Assembly: GCF_016469335.1 (NCBI RefSeq)
Contig: NZ_CP059888.1
Span: 3,609,899 to 3,673,898, forward strand
Reading direction: 5' to 3'
Source: Flocculibacter collagenilyticus
GTDB taxonomy: Bacteria > Pseudomonadota > Gammaproteobacteria > Enterobacterales > Alteromonadaceae
Length of the DNA: 64,000 nucleotides
This document shows, in pieces, positions 47,107-61,013 of the stretch (the first letter of the stretch is position 1; every line of letters begins with the position of its first letter). The position numbers and the translations under genes are program-made. Below the pieces are notes generated by a model, which saw nothing but the letters and a program-made list of their open reading frames with translations, ran no database searches and was not told where the DNA came from.

Positions 47107-48609
47107 TTAGTGACTTTTAATAATCGCTTTCATGTCCTTCATATAACCACGCAGTTCGCGACCCACTTGCTCTATGTGATGCTGTCTAATTGCGTCGTTC
47201 ACAGTGGCTAACGCTTGATTATCAACGCTCAGCGAATCTAACGCTAACCCTTTACCTATTTGCTCTGTGGTTAGTTTCGGCATGATAGTGTCACGCAACA
47301 TTGGTACGGCAGCGTTGGCAAAAAGGTAATTGCCATATTCCGCAGTATCTGAGATCACCACGTTCATTTCATATAGGCGTTTTCGCGCAATAGTATTCGC
47401 AATTAATGGCGTTTCGTGTAGTGACTCGTAATAAGCTGATTCAGGTAAAATGCCCGACTCAACCATCACTTCAAATGCCAATTCAACACCTGCTTTTATC
47501 ATCGCGACTAGGAAAATACCCTGTTCAAAGTATGTTTGCTCTTCTAGCTTTTCTTCGCTAGCAGGCGCTTGCTCAAACCCAGTTTCATTGGTTTGTTCAC
47601 GCCATGTCAGTAAATTTTTATCATTATTGTGCCAATCAGCAATCATATTCTGCGAAAAGTCACCGGATAAAATGTCATCCATGTGCTTTTCAAAAAGCGG
47701 TCTTAATGTATGTTTTAGTTGCTCGCTTAGCTCAAATGCCGCCAGTTTAGATGGATTAGAAAGTCTATCCATCATATGACTAATACCACCAATTTTTAGG
47801 GCTTCAGTGATGGTTTCTAATCCTTGCTGAATAAGTTCGGCAGCATATGCTGGTGCAATATCAGCTTCCATCATTTTGTCGTAACCTAGAATGGCAGCCG
47901 TTTGTAACATTCCGCATAATATGGTTTGTTCACCCATTAAATCCGACTTCACTTCAGCGACAAACGACGATGCTAATACGCCAGCACGGTCACCCCCAGT
48001 TGCAGAGGCTAGTGCTTTTGCAATCTCGAAACCTTGCTGTTGGGGATCATTCTCTGGGTGCACTGCAATTAAAGTCGGTACACCAAACCCACGTTTGTAT
48101 TCTTCACGCACTTCGGTGCCTGGGCACTTAGGTGCACACATTACCACGGTGATATCTGAACGGATTTTCTGACCTTCTTCAACAATGTTAAAACCGTGCG
48201 AATAAGCAAGTGTGGCACCTTGCTTCATCAGTGGCATCACCGCTGCAACCACTTGACTATGCTGTTTATCGGGCGTTAAGTTATAGACTAGATCGGCATC
48301 AGGAATGAGCGTTTGGTAATCCCCAACTTCAAAATCGTTTTCTGTCGCACGTTGCCAAGACAGGCGTTGTTGGGTGATCGCTTCAGGGCGTAAGGCATAC
48401 GCAATGGACAGCCCAGAATCACGCATATTTAAACCTTGGTTTAAGCCTTGAGCGCCACAACCAATAATGACTATTTTTTTACCCTTAAGAAATTGACAAC
48501 CTTGTTCAAATTCGTCTCGCGCCATAAAACGGCACACGCCAAGTTGAGCAAGCTGTTGGCGAAGGCTCAACTGATTAAAATAATTTTGCTCAGCATGTTG
48601 GTTACTCAT
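47107..48609 (-). CDS. ilvC: Ketol-acid reductoisomerase, class II (long form)
   Basis: ATG 48609 with GAGGAAAG upstream gives 500 residues, the length of class II enzymes such as E. coli IlvC. The 517-residue frame to 48660 is less likely. NADPH-binding motif: [22 protein letters not shown]. Acidic Mg-binding helices: [15 protein letters not shown] and the second knotted repeat with [27 protein letters not shown]. It reduces and isomerises acetolactate. It is transcribed on its own, divergently from ilvY. Confidence 0.97.
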   Translation of the reverse strand: MSNQHAEQNYFNQLSLRQQLAQLGVCRFMARDEFEQGCQFLKGKKIVIIGCGAQGLNQGLNMRDSGLSIAYALRPEAITQQRLSWQRATENDFEVGDYQTLIPDADLVYNLTPDKQHSQVVAAVMPLMKQGATLAYSHGFNIVEEGQKIRSDITVVMCAPKCPGTEVREEYKRGFGVPTLIAVHPENDPQQQGFEIAKALASATGGDRAGVLASSFVAEVKSDLMGEQTILCGMLQTAAILGYDKMMEADIAPAYAAELIQQGLETITEALKIGGISHMMDRLSNPSKLAAFELSEQLKHTLRPLFEKHMDDILSGDFSQNMIADWHNNDKNLLTWREQTNETGFEQAPASEEKLEEQTYFEQGIFLVAMIKAGVELAFEVMVESGILPESAYYESLHETPLIANTIARKRLYEMNVVISDTAEYGNYLFANAAVPMLRDTIMPKLTTEQIGKGLALDSLSVDNQALATVNDAIRQHHIEQVGRELRGYMKDMKAIIKSH

Positions 48610-48679
48610 AACTTTCCTCGGGTAAAACAATAGGGATATGTAATCAATTAACTTGAGCAAAGTGTAGGCTGGGTTTATT

Positions 48680-48727
48680 ATTTCGTAAATTGATATATTT
48701 GAAACTTATTATTTCTATTTATGAAAT
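48680..48727. promoter_or_regulatory. ilvC-ilvY intergenic control region, candidate IlvY sites
   Basis: Between the divergent starts of ilvC (48609) and ilvY (48750) lie two imperfect inverted repeats of the form ATTTC...GAAA: 48680-48684 with 48701-48704, and 48711-48715 with 48723-48727. LysR regulators usually bind tandem AT-rich sites of this kind in the shared intergenic region. This is a candidate by pattern and position only. Confidence 0.35.
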
Positions 48728-48749
48728 ATAAGAAAAGAGTAAAAAGAAC

Positions 48750-49628
48750 ATGGATCTAAAATCGCTGAACGCATTTTTACACCTACGAAGTACGTTACAT
48801 TTTTCGATGACGGCTGACGCCATTCACGTTAGTCCGCCCACGTTAAGTAGAATGATCCAGCGACTAGAAGAAACGTTTGGTTACCCTCTATTTAAACGCG
48901 ATAATCGTAGCGTCACACTCACTGCCGAAGGCGAGCGTTTCGCATTGTTTGCTCAGCAGGTTGTTAGTCAATGGCAGGCGTTAAAACATGATGTTCAGCA
49001 GCATCACACACAGCTAAGTGGCGAATTGAAAATCTTCTGTACCGTAACCGCAGCGCACAGTTTTTTACCTAATATGCTTGAACGCTTCCACCAGCAACAC
49101 CCTTTAGTGGATATTCATTTAACTACGGGTGATGCAAGTTTAGCGATTGAAAAAATAGCGAAACATGATGTAGATATTGCCATTGCAGCACGGCCGGACT
49201 CACTTGCAGATAAATTTGCGTTTCAAGCCATTGCCGACATTCCCCTACGTATTATTGCACCTACGCAGCACACCGCTTTTAGTGACGCATTACAAGGTAC
49301 AGAAATTAATTGGCAAGCACTGCCTTTTGTTATGCCAGAAGCTGGCCCGGCGCGCAGCCACTTAATGGCGTGGTTAAAAGCCATGAAGTTAAAACCACAA
49401 GAGTATGCGCAAGTGTCTGGTCATGAAGCCATTGTCAGCATGGTTGCGCTAGGTTGCGGGGTGAGCATTGCTCCCGACTTAGTTATTGAGAATAGTCCGG
49501 TTAAAAATAAAGTACGCATTTTACCCGTGCCCGTTCAGCCTCAAGCATTCAATTTGGGGTTAAGCTGCTTGAAAAAACAGCTTAATAACCCACTAGTACA
49601 AGCTTTTTGGCAGTTGCAGCGTACTTAA
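48750..49628 (+). CDS. ilvY: LysR-type activator IlvY
   Basis: The 292-residue protein has a LysR N-terminal helix-turn-helix (MDLKSLNAFLHLRSTLHFSMTADAIHVSPPTLSRMIQRLEETFGYPLFKRDNRSV) and a periplasmic-binding-like effector domain. Its position divergent to ilvC is the classic ilvY-ilvC arrangement, in which IlvY senses acetolactate or acetohydroxybutyrate and activates ilvC. The last codons are part of a short tandem repeat. Confidence 0.93.
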   Translation: MDLKSLNAFLHLRSTLHFSMTADAIHVSPPTLSRMIQRLEETFGYPLFKRDNRSVTLTAEGERFALFAQQVVSQWQALKHDVQQHHTQLSGELKIFCTVTAAHSFLPNMLERFHQQHPLVDIHLTTGDASLAIEKIAKHDVDIAIAARPDSLADKFAFQAIADIPLRIIAPTQHTAFSDALQGTEINWQALPFVMPEAGPARSHLMAWLKAMKLKPQEYAQVSGHEAIVSMVALGCGVSIAPDLVIENSPVKNKVRILPVPVQPQAFNLGLSCLKKQLNNPLVQAFWQLQRT

Positions 49629-49662
49629 TCATAACGTACTTAATCATACGTACTTAACCATA
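49620..49662. repeat. Three tandem 14-15 bp repeats over the ilvY stop codon
   Basis: CGTACTTAATCATAA, CGTACTTAATCATA and CGTACTTAACCATA follow each other. The first copy contains the last two codons and stop of ilvY (CGT ACT TAA). Confidence 0.8.
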
Positions 49663-49704
49663 GCGCATTTGCCATAATATTCGAACGGTTATAAGGGTGT
49701 TATG

Positions 49705-50868
49705 TTATCCAGAGTAGCTTTTATTCCAGTCGGTCCAAATCACATCAAAGCCTCTATGTTTAATACTCGCAGCCACTTCCGCAGGCGCGCGAACATCATC
49801 AATATCAAATTGCGCTAGTTGCGGCTTTTTCAAAGCTGTTTCATCAACATAGCCACCTGGTTGGGTTTGCGAACCCGCACTTAAATGGGTAACTCCCAAT
49901 GGCAATAGATTATCTCTTAGTTTTGCAGGCTCTCGGGTTGATAACACAACCTCTAATTGCGGATTAAATAGCCGAAATGCACATATAAGCTTAGTGAGGC
50001 TGCGATCAGATAATGCGGCTTGTGGAGTCAATTGGTTATTATTGCCTGTGCAAGGGCGTAAGCGTGGAAACGCAACTGAATAACGTGTTCGCCAATAGCG
50101 TTTTTGCAAATATTGTAAGTGGCTCGCTAACGATAACGCATCTTCTTGCCACGAATCATGCAAGCCAAACAAACAGCCGAGTCCCACTTTATCCATTTTC
50201 GCCGCTCCTAATCTATCAGGCGCTTCCAGCCGCCAGCGAAAGTCGCGTTTATTACCACGCAAATGATATTGTTGATAACTCGGCTTGTGATAGGTTTCTT
50301 GATACACCATTACCGCATCCACTCCCCATTGTTTCACCAATGCGTACTGGTGCTGCGATAACGGTTGGCACTCTAACATTACGTAACTAAAATGCTTTTT
50401 TACAATCGGCAGTATTTGTTCAAAATAGGCCATACCTACTTTTGTTTCGTGCTCTCCGGTTACCAATAAAATTGCGTCATAACCCATTGCTTTAATGGCT
50501 AAACACTCAGCATCAACTTCTTCCCATGTAAGTGTTTTTCGCTTGATCTTATTGCTCATTGAAAAGCCACAATAACTGCATTCATTCGCGCATAAGTTAG
50601 ATAAATACAGTGGAATAAATAGCTGTAAAGCATGGCCAAATCGTTGTCGCGTTAATTGCTGCGACAGCTGCGCCATTACCTCTAAATATGGATTTGCAGC
50701 ATCAGAGATTAGTGTAGCTAAGTCATCTACTGACAGCATGTTATAGCTTTTTGCCCGTGCGACTTTGTTTAATACCTGCTCAACATCTGACGCAGTCCGT
50801 ACTGCTAATGCTTGTTGTACTGTGTTTTGCTGCCAATGACTAAAAAAACTGGATGATAAATAGTCCAT
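49705..50868 (-). CDS. thiH: 2-iminoacetate synthase (radical SAM)
   Basis: ATG 50868, about nine bases after AGGAA, gives 387 residues; a GTG six bases upstream is the alternative. The radical-SAM motif CANECSYCGFS is intact. ThiH cleaves tyrosine to dehydroglycine for thiazole formation, as in E. coli, and takes the place of glycine oxidase ThiO. It is the last gene of the thi operon. Confidence 0.95.
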   Translation of the reverse strand: MDYLSSSFFSHWQQNTVQQALAVRTASDVEQVLNKVARAKSYNMLSVDDLATLISDAANPYLEVMAQLSQQLTRQRFGHALQLFIPLYLSNLCANECSYCGFSMSNKIKRKTLTWEEVDAECLAIKAMGYDAILLVTGEHETKVGMAYFEQILPIVKKHFSYVMLECQPLSQHQYALVKQWGVDAVMVYQETYHKPSYQQYHLRGNKRDFRWRLEAPDRLGAAKMDKVGLGCLFGLHDSWQEDALSLASHLQYLQKRYWRTRYSVAFPRLRPCTGNNNQLTPQAALSDRSLTKLICAFRLFNPQLEVVLSTREPAKLRDNLLPLGVTHLSAGSQTQPGGYVDETALKKPQLAQFDIDDVRAPAEVAASIKHRGFDVIWTDWNKSYSG

Positions 50869-50918
50869 GAACACTATTCCTGCGTTTGGTTGATAAAAAC
50901 CACGACATCACACATTAT

Positions 50919-51758
50919 TTATCCATGCTCATCTAACAAAAAGTCGGTTAAGGGGCTAGTACCTATTGCACTCAACTTGCTGCTAGCGTTAGTCATGGCG
51001 TTATCGGCAGCTAATCCTGCCCGTCGTCCCTGCCAACCAGCATCCACGGCATGTTTAAATGCATTTGCCATTGCTACGGGATCATTAGCTACTGCCATTG
51101 CCGTATTAACCAGTACGGCGTCAGCTCCCATTTCAATAGCCGCACACGCATGGGAGGGTTTACCTATTCCCGCATCAACCACTACGGGCACTTGGGCCTG
51201 TTCAATGATAATTTCGAGCATTGCCTGAGTGGCCAAGCCTTGATTAGAACCTATTGGTGCACCAAGAGGCATGACAGCCGCACAGCCCACCTCTTCTAAA
51301 CGCTTACACAACACAGGATCAGCACCACAGTAAGGCAGCACAATAAAGCCCTGCTTGCATAACTGCTCAGCCGCTTTTAAGGTTTCAATGGGATCGGGCA
51401 TTAAATAATAGGGATCGGGGTGAATTTCTAATTTTAGCCAATTGGTTTGCAGCGCTTCTCGTGCCAACTCGGCGGCAAAAATCGCTTCTTGGGCTGTTTT
51501 CGCTCCGGACGTATTTGGCAATAACGAAATACGCTTATTTTCCATCAAAGGTTGCAAAAAAGGCATGATAGAGTCAACGGCTTGCTCAGAAATTTGTTGT
51601 GACTCTGTTTCTGAATTTATCACCATGCGTTTAAGCGCCACAGTAACGAGTTCAGTACCACTTGCCAGCAGGGCATCTTGCATTAATTGACCACTTGCAA
51701 ATTTTCCTGTCCCCGTAAATAATCGCGAATTAAACTGCTTACCTGCTATCGTCAACAT
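50919..51758 (-). CDS. thiG: Thiazole synthase
   Basis: ATG 51758 with GGAGG upstream gives 279 residues; the longer frame to 51791 overlaps thiS. The TIM-barrel enzyme condenses ThiS-thiocarboxylate, dehydroglycine and deoxyxylulose phosphate. Visible are [42 protein letters not shown] with the Schiff-base lysine region before it, and [30 protein letters not shown]. It starts four bases after the end of thiS. Confidence 0.96.
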   Translation of the reverse strand: MLTIAGKQFNSRLFTGTGKFASGQLMQDALLASGTELVTVALKRMVINSETESQQISEQAVDSIMPFLQPLMENKRISLLPNTSGAKTAQEAIFAAELAREALQTNWLKLEIHPDPYYLMPDPIETLKAAEQLCKQGFIVLPYCGADPVLCKRLEEVGCAAVMPLGAPIGSNQGLATQAMLEIIIEQAQVPVVVDAGIGKPSHACAAIEMGADAVLVNTAMAVANDPVAMANAFKHAVDAGWQGRRAGLAADNAMTNASSKLSAIGTSPLTDFLLDEHG

Positions 51759-51762
51759 AATA

Positions 51763-52008
51763 CTACCCTCCTGCAATGGCATGAAAAACATGCACTTTAG
51801 CGTGTGGTTCTAACAAATGCTTAGCCCATTTAACTTTTGGAATTACGGTGTTATTCACAGCTACCGCAACACCTTCACGCCATGCCTGCTCTGTTTTCAT
51901 GGCGTTCTTAGTTTGGCTTTGTTGATGTTTAAACACCGTCGGCATGGCCTGCTCCAGTGTACAATTGCTTGGCACATCAATGAGGGTATGGTTGATCCAA
52001 ATTTGCAT
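51763..52008 (-). CDS. thiS: Sulfur carrier protein ThiS, long form
   Basis: The 81-residue ubiquitin-like protein ends in the essential AIAGG. E. coli ThiS has 66 residues; the extra 15 or so sit at about 27-45 ([20 protein letters not shown]), between the first helix and the next strand. Its start overlaps the thiF stop (TAATG). The C-terminal Gly is adenylated by ThiF and converted to a thiocarboxylate that donates sulfur to ThiG. Confidence 0.93.
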   Translation of the reverse strand: MQIWINHTLIDVPSNCTLEQAMPTVFKHQQSQTKNAMKTEQAWREGVAVAVNNTVIPKVKWAKHLLEPHAKVHVFHAIAGG

Positions 52009-52897
52009 TATGGCATCCTTTTCGGGAGAGCAGTCGTAGAGTGGCTAGCCCGCTGCGGTTTTAGTTGATTTGATAACGAGGAAGACGCTTGGTCAGCTTG
52101 TGAATTGCATTGAGCGCACACTTTGCAATGAGGATCTGGTTGAATTGAAAGCACTTGCCAGCCTACATCAGCGGCCTGGCTGTTTGACGCAAGATCACTC
52201 AGCATGGGTAAGGTCATAAAAAACGTGCTCGTTTGCAGTCCACACAATATCTTAATCGCTTGCATCGCTTGCATTGAGCCAACCACACCAACTAATGGCG
52301 CAATCACGCCAAGCGCACCACAGTTTTGTGCTTCGCTAGGTTGCTGTGATGTATGGTTAGCAGGGAAAAGACAGTGATAACAGGCTGATGCAGCTTGATT
52401 GGAAAATACTGCTAACTGTCCATCAAACCCACTCGCTGCACCGCTCACTAACGGCTTCATCGCAGAGACACACGCCTGATTAACGGCGTGACGCGTTGCG
52501 GTGTTATCAGTGCAATCTAACACCAAGTCCATGTGAGGTACTCGGTCGTGCAACTCAGCAGAAGTTAAGTGCTGCGCGATGGCATTAATAGTCACTAGCG
52601 GATTAAGTAAAGATAATCGCTGCTGGGCGCACTGCGCTTTATTCTGATTAATATCCTCTACCGAAAACAATACCTGCCGTTGCAAATTACTCAGCTCAAC
52701 TGCATCGCCGTCAGCAATGTCAATACGTCCAACGCCCGCTGCGGCTAAGTACATTGCAGCAGCACAACCTAACCCGCCAGCTCCTACAATTAATACTTTG
52801 GCATTCGTCAGTGCTAATTGCCCTGCTTCAGCGATGTCTGGCAGCATAATTTGGCGGCTATAACGAATAAACGCTTTATCTGATAAGCCTGTTGTCA

Positions 52898-52898
<1 letters not shown>
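52008..52898 (-). CDS. thiF: ThiS adenylyltransferase
   Basis: The 296-residue E1-like enzyme has ATP-binding VLIVGAGGLGCAAAMYLAAAGVGRIDIADGDAVELSNLQRQ, and two CxxC zinc pairs (CYHC near 182; CKVC..C near 268). Its C-terminal tail is about 30 residues of low complexity. It adenylates ThiS. Both ends form TAATG junctions, with thiDE before it and thiS after. Confidence 0.95.
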
Positions 52899-56618
<3,720 letters not shown>

Positions 56619-56832
56619 TCACTTTTTTATAGTTAAGAATTTGCTTGTCGAGTAACGTTGAATTAATCGCTATTAAGCTAACAACTAAACAAACGAGGTA
56701 TAGTATACGACTCTGTTTAGTGTTGGCCATCGATCACAAGATAGGTGAAATAGATAAACAGCATTATTGTCAGCAGGTGTCATTTTAACCTACTTATATT
56801 TACAATAATAAAAACGGAACTATCTATTCTTA

Positions 56833-56916
56833 CTTGTTTCCTTCGCAGGTATTACCCCGGGCAGGTTCAACGGATCCCGTTTTCACGGTCTCAGCCTATT
56901 TAGGCGCTCCGACAAG
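56833..56916 (-). promoter_or_regulatory. TPP riboswitch (THI box) of the thi operon
   Basis: On the minus strand P1 is CTTGT (56916-56912) paired with ACAAG (56837-56833). Between them are the conserved GGCTGAGA, the ACCCTTTGAACCTGA-like stretch (here CGTTGAACCTGCCCGG) and GGGTAATACCTGCGAAGGAAAC. TPP binding would switch off thiC. Just after the aptamer a weak stem GGAAAC/GTTCC overlaps its 3' arm and is followed by GTTTTTATT. This may be the terminator of the expression platform. Confidence 0.95.
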
Positions 56917-57212
56917 ATTTCATAAAAATTCAGCACAATAATGTTGCCAAATCAAGTTGACAGATTTATAGCTGATATTCAGTTATGAAGCAAGTATGAA
57001 AAATTAAATTATAATGAAATTCATATTGTTAAAAATGGGAACATAGTAAGTCGTTGTACAATAAAACATTGGAAAGTACAGTGCGCCCCATAATTGGTGG
57101 GTGTAACAGCGTTGAATATATTTATGCCAAGTGATTTAAATAGAGCATGACTTAGATTAAAAAACCAACGGGCGTGCATTAAGTCGTTTAATTAACAAAA
57201 AATGGATAACTA
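56917..57212. other. Intergenic region upstream of the riboswitch and the PEP-CTERM gene
   Basis: About 300 bases of AT-rich sequence should contain the divergent promoters for the thi operon (minus) and the PEP-CTERM gene (plus). I see no further gene, RNA or strong repeat here. Confidence 0.5.
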
Positions 57213-58022
57213 ATGAAAAATAATAATTGGATTTTAGCTGCCACACTTTCGTTATTGGCAATAATCAGCACACATACAGCTACAGCTGGCCTGTTAACCT
57301 TTAACTTTGACTCTTTTACTCGACATGAAAACGGTAGCCAAGACAGCAACTTCAATGGTGATATTACTTACTCACCAACACTGACACTGAATGAAAATAA
57401 TTTACAGCCTGTTTTTCATTCACAAAGCAATGGTGATTGGTGGAGCGTGTATAACTTGGATATGACGAGTATCAACTCCCCCTTTCAACAGACTTTAGAG
57501 TCGAGCCTTATTACACCATTTTTTTCTTATACCACGCCTTGGTATTTTAGAATGAGAGTTAAAGGGGAATACGATCAAACTCAGTCAACAATTACTGAAG
57601 GTGCACTGTCAGAAGTCGCTTTTGAATTTGGTTACAATATCGATGAAGATTTATTAACCAGTACTGGCGTCGAGTCTCATGCTTCGTTCTATCTTGAGCA
57701 CTTATCAATTAATATTGATAATACAAGTGCACAACATTCTGCGTTTAATTTTGATCAAAACGGTACTATTTCGTTTTCAGATATCTCTCATTTGTTAAAC
57801 GCCAATAGTGGTAAAGATGCACTCTTCAGGAATGAAGCATATCATCAAGCTAACTTTGAAAGCCTTTTAGATGGTTCATCGACAGCGCTGGATCAACGTT
57901 TTGTAAGTTATCAAAGCGTAGGTACATTCAACTTCAACCCGCCACAAACTATTCCTGAGCCTCCAACTTGGTTGCTTGTAACATCTGTTTTATTATTTTT
58001 CACAAGTAGAAAGCGCTACTAA
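57213..58022 (+). CDS. PEP-CTERM sorted exported protein
   Basis: The 269-residue product has a signal peptide ending THTATA. A beta-rich, Asn/Ser/Thr-rich body without known domain follows. The C-terminus is a classical PEP-CTERM signal: IPEPPTWLLV, a hydrophobic stretch and the basic end SRKRY. Such signals are processed by exosortase (EpsH) and are linked to exopolysaccharide. No exosortase lies in the window, so it must be elsewhere. Only two cysteine-free surface regions and one predicted helix are seen; function unknown. Confidence 0.82.
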   Translation: MKNNNWILAATLSLLAIISTHTATAGLLTFNFDSFTRHENGSQDSNFNGDITYSPTLTLNENNLQPVFHSQSNGDWWSVYNLDMTSINSPFQQTLESSLITPFFSYTTPWYFRMRVKGEYDQTQSTITEGALSEVAFEFGYNIDEDLLTSTGVESHASFYLEHLSINIDNTSAQHSAFNFDQNGTISFSDISHLLNANSGKDALFRNEAYHQANFESLLDGSSTALDQRFVSYQSVGTFNFNPPQTIPEPPTWLLVTSVLLFFTSRKRY

Positions 58023-58096
58023 ATAATAAGCGTTAACCTGAGCGGGGAACATGTAATAGCCGCGGCTCAGGTTATTCTTTTCGCAAAGCCTCAAAG

Positions 58097-59005
58097 CTAT
58101 TGTACTCTAACTACTTTCCAACCTGCATTTTTAAAAATATGAACAAGGCTTTTATCGCCAATTAAGTGCATGGCTCCTACTGCAACCAATGTGGGCTGTT
58201 GTCTAAACATAGGCTCTAGCTTAGCAAACCAGCGTAGATTTCTATCTTTTAACAGAATGTCTTCGGCTTTTTTATCAAATTCAGTTTGCTGCATAGACGC
58301 TTGATATAAGCTTAACAATGTATCGGTATCGCCCTTTTTCCAGCTTTCGACTAACTGGTTAGTCATGTTCTCAATTTGCTCAATTTCATTTAGTCCATCA
58401 AGCAAAAAGGCTTCACCATGTTTACCGTTGAACGCATCAAAAAAGCCAAGTTGCTGCTCAAATGTTTCTAAGCTAATAATAGGCTTATCTAGCGTATTCG
58501 CTTCTGCAATGATTTTGCTGTCTACACCGTATTGCGGGGAATACCCCGCCTTAGCAAATTCGATTGATGCTAATGTGAGCGCTAGCATCCAAGGTTGTTT
58601 ATGCTCAAATGCAGCTATAGGTAAGCCTGCTTGGGAAAAATAATGTTGTACTTTCTTGTAGGTAGTAGGAGAGAGTAACTGTTTTAGTGTTTTTCCTGCA
58701 GGTAACTGACTTTTCAGCTCGGTAATACGCATCATGTCAGCATCTGATAAGCGGCTCATATCGACTTCAACAGCAAGTTGTTTTGTTTGTGTCACTAACT
58801 GAGTAATCTTAGGATCTAACTGCTGCATGCTGGCATCGCCAATATGCACAGTGCCTACCAAATAGCTATTATGGCCGTGTTTACTCACCTGCCAAATAGC
58901 CGGTGCAGCACTCGCCTGTAAGGAAACAATGACAAAAATGAATGCAAAAAATGCAAGGCTAAAGGTGTGCAGATGACGTTTTATCAGATGATTAAGTAAA
59001 GGCAT
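58097..59005 (-). CDS. TraB/GumN family protein
   Basis: ATG 59005 gives 302 residues; a GTG at 59017 would overlap the preceding gene by seven bases. A signal or anchor segment (about 14-34) is followed by the family's APAIWQVSKHGHNSYLVGTVHIGD, with GTVH near residue 52, and by the C-terminal VAVGAMHLIGDKSLVHIFKNAGWKV. These Tiki-like proteins have predicted metal-dependent hydrolase or protease activity with unknown substrates in bacteria. It is probably co-transcribed with the DUF2058 gene just upstream. Confidence 0.85.
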   Translation of the reverse strand: MPLLNHLIKRHLHTFSLAFFAFIFVIVSLQASAAPAIWQVSKHGHNSYLVGTVHIGDASMQQLDPKITQLVTQTKQLAVEVDMSRLSDADMMRITELKSQLPAGKTLKQLLSPTTYKKVQHYFSQAGLPIAAFEHKQPWMLALTLASIEFAKAGYSPQYGVDSKIIAEANTLDKPIISLETFEQQLGFFDAFNGKHGEAFLLDGLNEIEQIENMTNQLVESWKKGDTDTLLSLYQASMQQTEFDKKAEDILLKDRNLRWFAKLEPMFRQQPTLVAVGAMHLIGDKSLVHIFKNAGWKVVRVQ

Positions 59006-59010
59006 AATAT

Positions 59011-59553
59011 CTACCACATTAAATCATCTGGGATAACATAATCTGCATACGGATCGTCTTCATCGAGTACTTGGTTATCATCTTGATCATGTAAGCAGGC
59101 AATGACTGAATCATCTCGTGTAGCAATTCGCTGAATTAATTCTGCTGGTAATAAATAAAACTCTTTATCAACAGCGCACACACCAACTGTACCCGCAGCT
59201 AAACTATTACGAAGTGACTCCGTTACTTTTAACTCTTTTACTTTATTATCATAAGTAAAGTTAAAAACACTTTCGCCTTCACTGTCTTTGATATGGTGTT
59301 GTAACACCATTTGCTTTACCGCGGCTTTATTTTCTTTTGCTGTTAATTCAGCTTTTTTCTGCGCCGCTAGTTCACGATCTTTCTCTAGTTTTGCTTGTTT
59401 AGCCTGCTCAATCTCTTTCTTTAAATCGTCTTCAACGGCTACATTACCTTTGCGTTGTTGCTTTTGCTGCTTTCTTTTCGCAGTGTTGGCTTGCTTAGCC
59501 TTTTGTTTCGTGGTCAAACCCGCTTTAAGTAATTGGTCAGCTAAAGAGCCCAT
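59011..59553 (-). CDS. DUF2058 family nucleoid-associated-type protein (YaiL-like)
   Basis: The 180-residue protein opens MGSLADQLLKAGLTTKQKAKQANTAKRKQQKQQRKG. A long charged helix, rich in Lys and Gln (about 17-80), follows, then a small domain (SVFNFTYDNKVKELKVTESLRNSLAAGTVGVCAVDKEFYLLPAELIQRIATRD) and an acidic tail. This is the layout of DUF2058 (E. coli YaiL). Function is uncertain. Confidence 0.88.
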   Translation of the reverse strand: MGSLADQLLKAGLTTKQKAKQANTAKRKQQKQQRKGNVAVEDDLKKEIEQAKQAKLEKDRELAAQKKAELTAKENKAAVKQMVLQHHIKDSEGESVFNFTYDNKVKELKVTESLRNSLAAGTVGVCAVDKEFYLLPAELIQRIATRDDSVIACLHDQDDNQVLDEDDPYADYVIPDDLMW

Positions 59554-59636
59554 AATATATACCTATTAAACTAAATCTATTTTAACAATCGTGACATTTG
59601 TGCATTGTAACAACTTAGCAAGTCTATCCAAAGACA

Positions 59637-61013
59637 TTAGCATGACACTTTTTCGCTGGCTGTAGATTGCTTTTGATTAAAATACAATAACACCGCACTA
59701 ACCACTATGCCGACAATAGCCACACCACACAACATTAAAAAGAAATGGTAATAGCCAGTAGCGCCTGGGTTAGCATCTAAAACCCTACCAGCAACCGAAC
59801 CTAAAAATACATCTGGGGTATAGCCTATTACCGATACCACACCAATTGCCGTTCCCGTATATGCCTTTTTTACCCCAACATCTTGTAACAATGCAAAGTA
59901 AACGCCACGTAGTGCATATACAGCAGCAAATGACACTAAAATATTACTACCCAACACAAATATACCAGAATGAGTGTGCAGGCTTATTTGCTCTCCTAAT
60001 AATGCGAGTGACAGATAAGTGGCTAATAAGCTAATAAATAAAGCAATAATCACTTTTCCTGCACTGAACTTATCGGCGAAATAACCGGCAGCAATGGCTG
60101 AAAATACTCTTAAATACGCAGCATTACTTACTAATTGAGCAGCTGAAACTTCATTCATCCCCAATACTTCTACTGCGTAACTTGCATAAAAGTCGAGTGA
60201 CTTATAGGCAGTATACGCCATTACAACGATAATGGCTTGCAACCAAATTCGAGGCTTGGAAATAATTTCTTTGATCCCCTGCATCGACTGCCGAGTAGAG
60301 TGAAGGCGCTTTATTTGCATTTTTGGTACCCATAACCACACAAACACTACACCCAATAAAGTAGCTGCACTATATAGTGCAATAACCGATCGTAGTGCAT
60401 ATATTCGCTGTTCGGCTGAAATAGCCGCTAAATCATCAGGTAAGAGAGAACTAAAAAATAACACCATTAGTGAAGCCAAACCTGCTGCAATCAATCCTCG
60501 ACCACCATCAAGCAAACCAAAAGCTTTTCCTTGATCATCATCACCACCCCATAGGCGAGTGACCTTTAGCAGTGCCGCCCAAAATAAAAAAATAGTGGTA
60601 ATGCCCCAATAACCGTATAGAACAGCTAACACGAATGCGTTTGGCACCGTCATAAAAACTAGCCCACCCATGGCAGTCAAAAATAATGAAGTGATCAGTA
60701 GTGCACGCGCGCTAAATTTGTCCGCTAATGCTCCACCTGGAAAATAAGCAAGCATTGCTGTAACCCCATAAATCGCAAATATATCACCAAGCTGGGCGTG
60801 ACTCAGTTGAAAAACATCTAGAACAGTTGGACGAAAAAAACGAGCTACATGAAATGGCAAGCTAAAAATAATTTCGCCAGCAAAGACCAAGCTAAACATC
60901 ATTAGCCATTTTTGCTTAGCAGAAAACGATAACGTCGATTCGTTCTTATCAGTAGGTGGGGCGGCAGTTGTTTCAGGTTTTATCGTTGTTGTATTGACAT
61001 CTATGTCTGACAT
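59637..61013 (-). CDS. Major facilitator superfamily transporter
   Basis: The 458-residue protein has twelve predicted membrane segments and the MFS loop GGALADKFSARALL between helices 2 and 3. A second-half counterpart, GYFADKFSAGKVIIALF, is also seen. The N-terminal 25 residues are hydrophilic and Thr-rich. The charged pattern HVARFFRPTVLDVF in helix 1 suggests an organic-anion or sugar-phosphate type substrate, but I cannot assign one. It is a single gene. Confidence 0.82.
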   Translation of the reverse strand: MSDIDVNTTTIKPETTAAPPTDKNESTLSFSAKQKWLMMFSLVFAGEIIFSLPFHVARFFRPTVLDVFQLSHAQLGDIFAIYGVTAMLAYFPGGALADKFSARALLITSLFLTAMGGLVFMTVPNAFVLAVLYGYWGITTIFLFWAALLKVTRLWGGDDDQGKAFGLLDGGRGLIAAGLASLMVLFFSSLLPDDLAAISAEQRIYALRSVIALYSAATLLGVVFVWLWVPKMQIKRLHSTRQSMQGIKEIISKPRIWLQAIIVVMAYTAYKSLDFYASYAVEVLGMNEVSAAQLVSNAAYLRVFSAIAAGYFADKFSAGKVIIALFISLLATYLSLALLGEQISLHTHSGIFVLGSNILVSFAAVYALRGVYFALLQDVGVKKAYTGTAIGVVSVIGYTPDVFLGSVAGRVLDANPGATGYYHFFLMLCGVAIVGIVVSAVLLYFNQKQSTASEKVSC

